A stretch of DNA of 64,000 bases, taken from Meghimatium bilineatum. Lineage: Eukaryota; Mollusca; Gastropoda; Stylommatophora; Philomycidae. The translations under genes were made by a program, and so were the position numbers. Shown one piece after another: positions 10,839-41,289 of the stretch. The stretch lies in assembly GCA_034231615.1 (NCBI GenBank), contig CM067318.1, positions 36,861,382 to 36,925,381 of the forward strand, written 5' to 3'. The notes under the pieces were generated by a model. The model worked only from the letters and a program-made list of their open reading frames with translations. It searched no databases and was not told the origin of the DNA. Position 1 is the stretch's first letter. Each line of letters opens with the position of its first letter.

Positions 10839-12480
10839 CAAGGTGCCCTGTCTTTTGTGTCCAAAATATTGTATTTGCTTGACATTTATTTTTTTAAATA
10901 ATACTTTCTTCATAGCATGCATGCGTCTTCTCGTTCGCAGTGTGACATATCTACACATCAAGTCCATTTTTCTCAATACATGCTGCTGTATTTGAAAGCT
11001 CCTCAATGCTCCCATACAGCTTTCTGTGGACATCCATCTCTGTGGGTCAGTGTTCTTTCCTTTACTATCTACTACTCTATATATTCACTGAACCCTTCAT
11101 TGCCTTTCAGCGTCAGAAGAGTTCTCTGGAGATGTCCCTCGTGTGTGTTGAGTATATCGTGGTCGACCTCTAGGTATGCCCTCACTGTATCGGTGATATG
11201 ATATCTGGTGGTCTTAATATATTCCAAGATTGAGGCGGTGCCGATTCTTTGTCTAATGTCTCAATCTTGTCTCTTAGCGATATTCCTAGGATTCTGTGGA
11301 AGCATGTCATTTTAGCTGCCACAAGTTTACGTTTGTCTTGTGTTGTCATTGTCCATGTTTGGTAGTACACCGTTGACATAATCATTATGAATAGTATTAT
11401 TTTGGTTTCTAAAAATAAATTTATGTTTCTGAAGATTGGTGTCATTTGTCCTAGGGCTTGGCATACATATATTGTGTATTTCTTTACTGCTCTTGCCGTC
11501 TGTTGTTATATTACTTCCTAGGTATGTGAATTGTCACTTGTTCAAGTTCTTTCCAATATTTATATTGGTGTTTCTGTCTGTTCTTCCTATCTTCATCACT
11601 ATGGTATTTTTTATGTTTATCTTCATGGAAAAGGTTTGGCATGTTTGATGTAATCTGTAAAATTCATTTTAGTTATCCATCAGATTGTTTTCTTTGCAGA
11701 TGTGATCTATATAAGTTATAAACAATTGGGGGGAGGAGAATAGTACACATCCCTGTCTCACTCCCGAATGGATTTGAAAAGTATCAGATATGCCTGTGCT
11801 CGCACTTACTACGCATAGACTATTGGCGAATATACTATGGCATGGGCTAATCAGATGTGGAACTCCTGTGTCTATGTTATCCATAAGTGTGCTCTATCCA
11901 CTTTCTTTCTCTTGGTCTACGAAATCCAAATATAACTCTGTAATTTAGGGAGAAGATTGCATCTGTACTGCTCTTATTTTTTCGAAAGCCAATTTGTGTT
12001 GTTGGGCTGTAGTTATATATATGTGCATCCTTCTCTCTAGTAACTTGCCACAGTATGCAGGTAGTCCTGGTACTTTGCTGTTTGGTTTAACTGCATCTTC
12101 AATTTCTGATTTATTGTGATATCTTTACTGATGTAATTTTTCCAAGATTTCTTTAGTATGTTGCAGTGTTCATCGTGGATTCATGAATGTCTTTTTTTAC
12201 TTCTCATGTTTTGTACTTTCTTGTAGAATATCTTTGGTGCGTTTTGTCTATCCTTGTTGAGCATTTCTCGATATTCTTGCCAAGACTTAATTTTTTTTAC
12301 AACTTCGATGATTTTTTTGGTGTTAATCTTTGCTGTCTTGTACGTTATGCATTTTGTTTGTAGCCTATTTCTTGTATTTTCATTTTTATCATTCACAGAA
12401 TCGGTCAGTAAGCCTGCTTCCAGTTTCACCAATGTCAATGCGCAACACTTGCCATAGAAGATGATGTGGGACATGTGAAG
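10839..12480 (-). mobile_element. LINE-C remnant, minus strand
   Basis: From right to left: an inter-domain segment (IKSWQEYREMLNKDRQNA, 12181-12474), RT motif B SGVRQGCVLFSSPQLF (11669-11884), the thumb TWTMTTQDKRKLVAAKM with HRILGISLRDKI (11182-11445), and the C-terminus KQIQYFGHKRQGTLL (about 10850). A LINE-B type tail (GALRSFQIQQHVLRK) is embedded at 10960-11030. There are many stops. Confidence 0.75.
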
Positions 12481-13648
12481 CTCTCCTCAATAGTGAAGGT
12501 GGCCTTAGGGAATGTTGGCAGACCGGATCTGGATGACATAGGCAACAAAAGTGTAGCATTTGTATCTGATATAGTGCCGAAATGATTAGAACGTCAGGCT
12601 GGCAGTGACTTCCTGGTGTTCTTGTCATGCCTCGGCACTGTCAGAAGATTTTTCAAGAGGGTGTCCTGACAGGAGAGACTGCACTCTTGAAGAAGAGCAG
12701 ACGTGATGACACTCTCGTGGTACAGGCGACAGATGATAAATCTCTGATATCATCTCGTAGGCCTTCTAGAGGACAGCATATAGAATGCCGGTCTACCCAC
12801 ACTGTTTAACCTTGAGGTAAAGAGCGGCAACTGAAGTGGGCAGAAGTTGGTCAGCTATTAAACCCTTGATAGTGGATAGATACAGTTATCGTAGGCAACA
12901 ATCAGTCTTTTTGGCATTAATCTAATCCCTGTAGAACAAGGGATTTGATAGCTGAGCCTGACCATCTGCTAGGTAGAGGTCCTTGCACTACACAACAGCG
13001 CCCTCCTTATTGGTAGGAATTCTTCCCATAAAGAATATATAGATTGATGCCCACTACAGTTCTTGATTAAAATCATCCAAACAACAAGAGAACACCGCCA
13101 TATACAAATGAATACAAATGTTTAATGATGCATACATTAAGCACAAATGAGATTTTTTAAAAGTGCATGCACTGATGCATAAAGAATAGCATCAATTCAA
13201 ACACAAAATGTGAGCATGTATCTAACGCAAACAAATGTTAGTGAACACATGGAGGCAGAAGAATATGTTTACTTCTACAGAGAAGTTCACTGAGGAGTGA
13301 TTCAACAAGCTGTAATCATTATCTATTAGAGCATTTTTCAATACCTTCGTTCTAAAACAAATATCTCCAAAGAAATGAAATATGGAAATGCGACAAAAAT
13401 AACAATTGAGGACAAGTTATGATATATTAAAACACTGATGACTCTTCTCTTCCCTTCCTGTATGAACCAATACAATTTCATCAAATCACATTGCACTAAT
13501 ATCCTCCTGCATAATTTCTATAAAAATCTGTACATGTTCCTCTATCTTACCGCTACTGACTAGTAGAATGGTTAACTCCAAGAAAAATATGCTCTAAATT
13601 ATGTGTCACCATGCATATCTTGCTTACAGTAATGCTGTGTTTCTGTTC

Positions 13649-13654
13649 TTTATT
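13649..13654 (-). promoter_or_regulatory. Candidate polyadenylation signal AATAAA of PRMT1
   Basis: TTTATT on the plus strand gives AATAAA on the coding strand about 840 nt after the PRMT1 stop, in AT-rich sequence. It is a plausible 3' UTR end. Variant ATTAAA hexamers occur further out (near 13120). The motif is common by chance in AT-rich DNA. Confidence 0.3.
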
Positions 13655-14021
13655 CAATATTACAGAGCAACATAAAAAAATACTACAGCAGAAGAATGAC
13701 TAAAAATGGGAACGTTTATGTAGATGTTCAGATATTGATGAAATCTTACAATGGAAAATTCTAGGTTCATTAGAACAATATGAATGTTACTGGAAATGAT
13801 GAAATCTAATCAAATAATCAATATTAGAGAACTGATCTTCTTGTCAATGGAATAAACCATGTTTCATACAGTGACCCATGTGACACTCACTGGAAATTGT
13901 GTATCCTCTCAGCAATAAGATGTGGAAAAATGGTATGTCATAGAGCATTCGTAAAGAGCCACTACTCTATGACAAGTTTGTATTACCTTCCATGCATGTC
14001 ACAAACAAGAGGTGACTGAAA

Positions 14022-14145
14022 AAGTTAGATCCCATGGCATCTGCTGTCAGGGATGAAGGTAACTCTTCATGTACTAAGCCGCAGCAACTATTAGATATGG
14101 GTGGACAGTCCGCTTCCTTGCTGCTTATACCTCCCACTATCGACC
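14022..14145 (+). repeat. Repeat X, copy 2
   Basis: It shares CCATGGCATCTGCTGTC, GCAGCAACTATTAGAT and CTTCCTTGCTGCTTATACC with 9180-9330. It lies in the PRMT1 3' flank, possibly inside the 3' UTR. Confidence 0.6.
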
Positions 14146-14495
14146 GTAGGAGTGGTCGTGTCAAGAGAGAAAATCAAAGCCATGCTAAAAAACATATATA
14201 ATTTATGTGGGTGTCAATGCTAGCTGTCAACTTCTCACAACTATTCAATACTGTTTGCAATTTAAATTTTGACACAGGTTATTCTTCACAAATTAAAATG
14301 TGTATTGAAATTTTGGATGCGATCTCATCAGGACATGCAAATGCTTAAAAATTTTCAGCAGCAAAACAGAAATGTTTAGGGCATAAACTTACACATGCAA
14401 ACAAATTCATGAATTAAAATAAACAGTACACTTGACTACATGATAAAAACAACAATCAGTTCAGCATCAGGACAAGACTGCTCTGGTACATCCCT

Positions 14496-35754
<21,259 letters not shown>

Positions 35755-36080
35755 CTTTGTTAAATGCACATGTACCGGAAATTAATCCCGGTGTTGCGAA
35801 ATTCAATCTATAACCAATTTCAGCCGAAACAAACCTTAGTATTATTTTAGCAACCAAATCTTTAGTCTGTGTCACATTTTCTAAAAATAATTATACTATA
35901 TAATTAAATCTGTGTTATAAATGCATACTACTAATAATAAAAGGATGACGAAAAAAGATATAATACAAAACAATAAAATCTAAAATAACATTCACATTTT
36001 ATATCAAGGTTTTCAAGTGGCTGGGACTGTATGTGATCAAATTGTTCGGTGATAGTTCAAAATAGGAACTACCAAAATGG
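35755..36080 (-). promoter_or_regulatory. Probable PRMT1 5' UTR and promoter region
   Basis: This is sequence immediately upstream of the PRMT1 ATG, with no repeat recognised. On the gene strand it holds an inverted CCAAT (ATTGG near 35813-35817) and an ETS-like core (complement of CCGGAA near 35773). No TATA box stands out at a fixed distance. The role is inferred only from position. Confidence 0.35.
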
Positions 36081-36413
36081 GCCTTCGCAGCTCAGTGCGC
36101 AGGTAAAACGATCAGGGAGGAGAGTGGTGCCTTTGCGGTCACTACGAGTAGTATGACCATGCGACTATTGAGGTGACCAGGGCATAATGCACACAGAAGG
36201 TAACGCAGGTCTGCATCTTGAGTGACTATGAGTATGATTAAGAAGGTACTAGTGGGTCTCGTTCGCTATCAGTGGATTGAGGCCTTGAGAAAGGCGAGGA
36301 TGAAAGTGGTTATGTTTATTTTCGTGTCTAGACATGTGGGTGTTCGAGAAAATGAAAGAGCGGATCAACTGGCATCATACACGATTGTGGCACATGGCAA
36401 TGGATCACGCTGA
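36080..36413 (+). mobile_element. LINE-A RNase H fragment
   Basis: The plus strand reads MSMIKKVLVGLVRYQWIEAL and then VSRHVGVRENERADQLAS, the last RNase H block, with the catalytic Asp of AD present. It is cut at 36413; the C-terminus of the same element seems to resume at 37796. Confidence 0.7.
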
Positions 36414-36433
36414 CGTTTTGAACTCCTTAAGAG

Positions 36434-36700
36434 ATATTCTTCTTTTTCTGCGTTCGCTCGCATATAACCACACCGAACATATCGTGTGATTTCCGCCGGG
36501 GAGCGTCATGTACGTTGTGCTGCAAGTTTCACAGTAAAACTGTGTTATTTGCACCTCGGTTGGACACTCTGTGGTCTGGACGTCCGAGGTCCAGCACATC
36601 CGTTTTCGTCATGCCTTTGATTCGGGTGGACTTCCCTAGTCCGTGACAGCCTGTATATCTGTCGCCGGACACGCGGGTGTGCAGTGACTCTTCGCCGAGA
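36434..36700 (-). repeat. SINE3 copy 2
   Basis: It starts with TTCTTCTTTTTCTGCGTTCGCTC, the reverse complement of the tail shared by SINE1 and SINE2, then GATTTCCGCCGGGGAGCG, CCAGCACATCCG and GTGACAGCCTGTATATCTGTC, matching 18440-18668. A 3' end identical to SINE1 suggests one retroposition partner. Confidence 0.7.
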
Positions 36701-36769
36701 CTTTTGTCGTTCAAGTTTATCTCGCACAAGGTGTTCCACCGTCTGTGAACTTACCCCTTGTAATTGGAC

Positions 36770-37310
36770 GAACTGTGCCCATCGGGTACTGAACCGTTTC
36801 TCATTCGCGAGCCTGGTTCCGTGTGAGGAAGAACTCAATAGAAGAGTTGGACACTGGCTCTTTCGCCTTCTTAACCGAGGTATCGCTCACCGATATCGTG
36901 AACTCCTCGCCCAAGTTCTCGAGTCTCACACCACGCATTTGAGAGTAAGGCGTTCTCGTGCTGAGTGACCTTGTCCCATTAGCGCCTGAGCCCATCAGGT
37001 ACTGAACCCTTTCTCTCTGCAAGTGTATTTCCGGCATAGGAAAGTTTGACAGTAGAGTTGGGCCAGGGCTAAAATCGTTGTCCCTTTTGTGCCGTAGCCC
37101 ATCGGGTACGGAACCCTTTCTCTCTGCAAGTGTACTTCCATTATAGGAAATCTTGACATTACAGTTGGACCAGGACTGCCATCTTTGTTCCTTTTTTGCC
37201 TGAGCCCATCGGGTACGGAACCCTTTCTCTTCGCGAGCATGTTTCTGTTATAGGAAGGCTCGACATTAGAGTTAGGCCAGGTCTTCTTGCTTTGCCGAAC
37301 GCCCATGATT
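36770..37310. repeat. 107-bp tandem repeat, about 5 copies
   Basis: The block GCCCATC.GGTAC.GAACCSTTTCTC starts at 36777, 36990, 37097 and 37204. Spacings are 213, 107 and 107 bp, so one decayed unit sits between the first two. Units also share TAGGAAA..TTGACA.TA.AGTTGG.CCAGG. The array lies inside a broken LINE-A copy. Confidence 0.85.
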
Positions 37311-37539
37311 GGGTCTATGACAGGTAACTAGAAGCTCGTCTCGAGCTAACAGAGCTTGTAGTTTCCCTTTTCTTTGAACTTTTCTCTTTCTATTTGCAGT
37401 TGACGCTACCCTCTAGCGCTGTTCTGCCCTTTCATTGTACTCATTATGAAAACTATTTGTCTCTCGCCACGCATCTACCTTTTTGTGGCTTTTTCATTGG
37501 CCGCCCCTCCAATGTTCAGACTGGACTGACTAGCGTCAC

Positions 37540-37760
37540 TGTATGTCGACAGTGCCACTGTATGTTTTGGTGTCGGAGATATTGTATGTCTCTTGTGCAG
37601 TCAAATTTCTTTCCATCTGCTGCCTCAACATTCTCGGACACGATCCCCAAATGATTTAGCCAGAATCAGCACGAGCCAATGTATTTCTGTTTCCAGGGTG
37701 CACCGCGAGGAGGTACATTTGGGATCTTGGTTATCTGATAACCCTGGGTCCGCCGAGATC
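37540..37760 (-). repeat. Repeat D, copy 3 (inverted)
   Basis: The reverse complement matches 4075-4230: AGATCCCAAATGTACCTCC, GGAAACAGAAATACA and ATGGAAAGAAATTTGACTGC. Confidence 0.65.
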
Positions 37761-37795
37761 GCTGCGTTCCCTTTGCACCCCCTTAAGAGATATAA

Positions 37796-38010
37796 TACGC
37801 GAGATGTGGATGATTATTCCTTTTCAATGGCTAGGCGGTGTTGCTATAAGTGAACATTTTGGGGGGCGCAGAAGAATGATGGCCAACCAGCATAGGACCG
37901 GTACTGTCAGCAGAAGTGTAATGGCGGATACACTAAAAGAGAGATCAGAGCAGCTATGGATGTGTCCAGTTTGCAGTGATGATGATCCGACGACTAACTA
38001 ACTAACTAGT
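37796..38010 (+). mobile_element. LINE-A C-terminal fragment
   Basis: Open frame ending RMMANQHRTGTVSRSVMAD, LKERSEQLWMCPVCS and DDDPTTN with a stop. Paired with the RNase H piece at 36222-36413; the 1.4 kb between is other repeats. Confidence 0.75.
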
Positions 38011-38320
38011 TCAAAATGGCAAAATTTCCAAGAATGCTAAAAATACATCCTTTCTATAAACTTGTATTAATTCATTTATTTTCCTTTTGCGCTAAGTTAT
38101 CGCATAGGGCAGAGGTCATATTTCTCTAATTATGTCTGTTCAAAGCTATTATGTGCAGTTCTTGAATAGTGTGAATATTGATTGTTTTACTTTCTCTAAG
38201 TATTGTTCTTCATAAACTTGTATTATATCTCTTTAATTATCATCATATTAAAATTATCTCGAAGGTTGTGGTTCAGTGAACAGCTTCGTCGGAGTGAGTA
38301 GTGTACGACTTGATTCTTGA
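38011..38320. other. No recognised feature
   Basis: AT-rich spacer between two LINE-A copies. Confidence 0.35.
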
Positions 38321-39415
38321 TTAGGAACAAACGTCACAGAACTGGGGGCATTCCCATATATGCTCTGCTTGCCGTTCCGTCAGCCATCTAAACGTGTATA
38401 AGCTCAGTGTCCCATCCTGTTGCTGATTACGTGTTCTTCTGATCTTTCTGTAGAGGGAGCACTTTCTGCAATCACCTCTAGTCACTCCCATTTCTACCAT
38501 TCTCTGAATATGTACATTGTCACATTCGACTTCCTCTTCGTCTTCTCGTATGGTATCCATGTCTACTCTAATCAATGCAATCCTGTCTCTTCTTATCTCG
38601 GTGCCGTTCACCAAAGCTTTACCATCCAACACATCGGCTCTATCGTTTCCCGTGACCCCAGCATGACCAGAATAGTAAATCCATTTAATGCTCTGCGCAT
38701 TGTTGAGAAGAGTGACCCATTCAGTTCTGATCATACACTTTTCTATCTTGCGCAGCATACTTTCAGAGTCTGATAGAATCACAGAGTCTGTTGGTGGCTA
38801 CGTTGCCAGCCAAGTGAGAGCTGCTGTCTCCGCTTCTATTTCCTTTCTCATACTCGATCTTGTAGTGGGTACGTATCTGACTTCTCAGCTAATTTCTTGC
38901 CATTTTGGTAGGCCACAAAAACCCAACCTCACCTGTTTGTTTCTTGCGTTACTGATCCGTCTGTATAAATTATTGTATCGTGTGGCTTCGAATGCTGCAG
39001 TATGAGTTCTTGAATCATTTCTTCTGTTCTGTTGACAGCCCAGTCGCAGCACTCTCTTCCCATCTTTATCACAACTGTTGTCAGTAACTTTCTCTCTTTG
39101 CCAAATATCACCCATTCACAACCTCTTCCCACTTCCTCCAGCTCACAAACTCTGAGTAGGTTATCTTCTGCTATCCAGGACCTTCCTCTCTTGATACGCC
39201 TTCCTTTTGTGCTGTCTAGAGATTGGTGTAAAAGTGAAGCTCATTATTGGCGACCTTAAATTATTCTTTAACGAGTTATTTTATGTCTTGATTTGATGCT
39301 CAGTAGATCTAGGAGAAACCTCATGGTCACGATGGGTGTATCTCTTGCGCATCCTAGGACATTTCTCATGGCCTCATTTTGAACTCTCTCCAATCTATCC
39401 ACATGTGTTTGCTAT

Positions 39416-39581
39416 CAGGGCCGGCCCTAACAATTGTGGGGCCCAATACAAAACGGATTGCGCGGGGCCCAGTCTGGGTAGGGAAGAGGATAAAAAAGTA
39501 ATTCTAATATGAATTTATGGGCCTATGAAGTGCGGGGCCCACTGCGGCTGCATAGGTTGCAATGGCCTAAGACCGGCCCTG
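39416..39581. mobile_element. hAT-type MITE, 166 bp
   Basis: The left end CAGGGCCGGCCCTAAC and the inverted right end CAGGGCCGGTCTTAGG match at 12 of 16 bases. Flanks TTTGCTAT (39408-39415) and TTTGCTAT (39582-39589) are a perfect 8-bp target duplication. The interior carries GGGGCCC blocks and no ORF. Mobilisation by a hAT transposase in trans is inferred. Confidence 0.95.
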
Positions 39582-40070
39582 TTTGCTATAGTATCAATAA
39601 ACCTAAACTTTAGTCCAACACAGATAATACAACTGCCTGCATAATCTGAAAAAGGGTTCACTGTGGCATCTCTGCAGATGCCATGATTTTGACTGCACTG
39701 ACACCCTTCCCAGCTTTCTGAATGATAATGTCCACATATTTCACGAAAGATAGACTTCTATCAAAAGTGATTCCTAGATATTTCATAGTCTGCTTCTTTG
39801 TCAATGATGATGCTAATGCAGAAGACTGCTAGTAATGTGTCTGTGTGACTATTTTGTTGTTCAGTGAGAACAAGACGATGTTTGCCTTGGTGGGATTGAT
39901 GACTGCCTTGTAGTTAGTACACCAAAGCGACAAATTTTCTAGATTACGCTGTACGTCATCAATCATGTCTCTTCTGTTTCTTCCGTGCTTGCACAGCAAG
40001 AGGTCATCAACATATGTTAGTATCTTACCAGACCCAGCGTCTTGAAGCTGCGCTATTTTGTATGTGTAGA

Positions 40071-40350
40071 CCGCCTGTGTGTTGCCAGGGCTCGAAAGGG
40101 GAGCAAAGAATAGCAACACTATTTACCTTCCATGCATGTCGTAAAAGGCGACTACGGAGGTTATGGGATGGAGTTGGCTGTCCCATCCATATAGGGTCAG
40201 TGACCCAAAGCCATGCTGAAGTCGGATGTGTCAGGCCGAAAGGCGCATATATCGCAGCAATGATGTAAACCATGACACAACGCATTCTGTTCTCCGGACT
40301 ACATCCTGCTAATCTGCAGAAGTTTGAGAACGAACGCAGAAGAAGAAGAA
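40071..40350 (+). mobile_element. SINE1 copy, full length, 280 bp
   Basis: It runs from CCGCCTGTGTGTTGCC to GAACGCAGAAGAAGAAGAA. Flanks GTATGTGTAGA (40060-40070) and GTATGTGTGGA (40351-40361) form an 11-bp target duplication with one mismatch. It interrupts the LINE-A RT between motifs B and C. A good reference copy. Confidence 0.93.
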
Positions 40351-41030
40351 GTATGTGTGGATGTTAAAGAGTACAGGTGATAGTGGCGATCCCTGTGGTA
40401 ATCCCGGTGCTGTAGTTCTGATCTCTGATGTCCAGGATCCTAATCTCAGAGCAACAGGTCTGGACATTAACACCATTGTTATCCGTCGAATTATCCACCA
40501 GTCGATGCTGAGTTCGCTTAGCAGATGTATTAGCTGGCCAAAACTGACTGTTGTAAGCATCTTCTAGGTCGACCGCGGCGACCACTGTTTCCTCCGTTGC
40601 CTGAAATCCCTCATAGATGTTATAGGCGAGGATTGCCGCATTTGTGCACATGTCTCTCCTCGATTTGTATGCACCTAGAGTGTCAGGAAGTAGACCTCTA
40701 TTTTCTAAATCAAATGCTAGTCTTCTAGCGATTATCCTCTCTAGGAACTTGCCGTAGACATTTTTTAAGGTAATGATACGATAATTCTTGATGTCGGAGG
40801 TGTCTTTGCCTGACTTTGCCAGGGGGAGAAGGTAGCTGTGTAGACACTCTTCTGGTATGCGTCCTTTTTTCAAACTTGTGTAAAAATGATCAACAATTAT
40901 TTTAAGCTGGTCGTCTGCAATATCTTTCAGGAGGATGTAGCGTATTCCATTGGGCCTTGGTGTGCCATCTGATGTTTTCCTTATGTGCTCTTTTACATTC
41001 TCCAACGAGACCAGTTCCTAATCAGGGATA

Positions 41031-41289
41031 TCGTTTGTTGCCAGAGGTGCTGTTAAAGTGGCCACAATAGAATTACGTTCATCAATATTGTTCTGGTCTG
41101 ATTGTTGGAAGTATCTGCTGAAGAAAGCGCTGCCCTTCTGCTCATCTGTGGTTACATCTAAAAGTGTAGCCTACGATTTTTATAGGACACCCTTCACCCA
41201 ACCATCATGGTGAAATCGTGATGGGAGAAGGCATGAACCGATGAAAGCTTAGGGACGAAGGAATGATGGACGGCACGAAAATCAAGACA
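41031..41289. other. Junction between LINE-A and LINE-B copies
   Basis: Probably the decayed region upstream of the LINE-A RT; no clear motif read. Confidence 0.35.

Larger units (their letters stand above)
12540..14495 (-). other. PRMT1 3' flank and probable 3' UTR
   Basis: No convincing coding region is visible. 13080-14000 is AT-rich unique-looking sequence, probably including the PRMT1 3' UTR. A dispersed repeat copy lies at about 14022-14145. At 12540-12900 a short plus-strand open stretch has no recognisable domain. Confidence 0.4.
38321..41030 (-). mobile_element. LINE-A copy with nested SINE1 and hAT MITE
   Basis: From right to left: RT fingers (LHSYLLPLAKSGKDTSD, LENRGLLPDTLGAYKSRR, AAVDLEDAYNSQF; 40364-41005), motif B GLPQGSPLSPVLFNIHT, then SINE1 (40071-40350), motif C TYVDDLLLCKHG (about 39990), WCTNYKAVINPTKANIVLF, the MITE (39416-39581), thumb RLERVQNEAMRNVLGCA, RNase H IIYTDGSVT and YYSGHAGVTGNDRADVL, and a C-terminus ending HIWECPQFCDVCS. 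Coding sense resumes cleanly on each side of both insertions, so they are younger than this LINE. Frameshifts and stops make it inactive. The 5' part (endonuclease) is missing. Confidence 0.88.
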
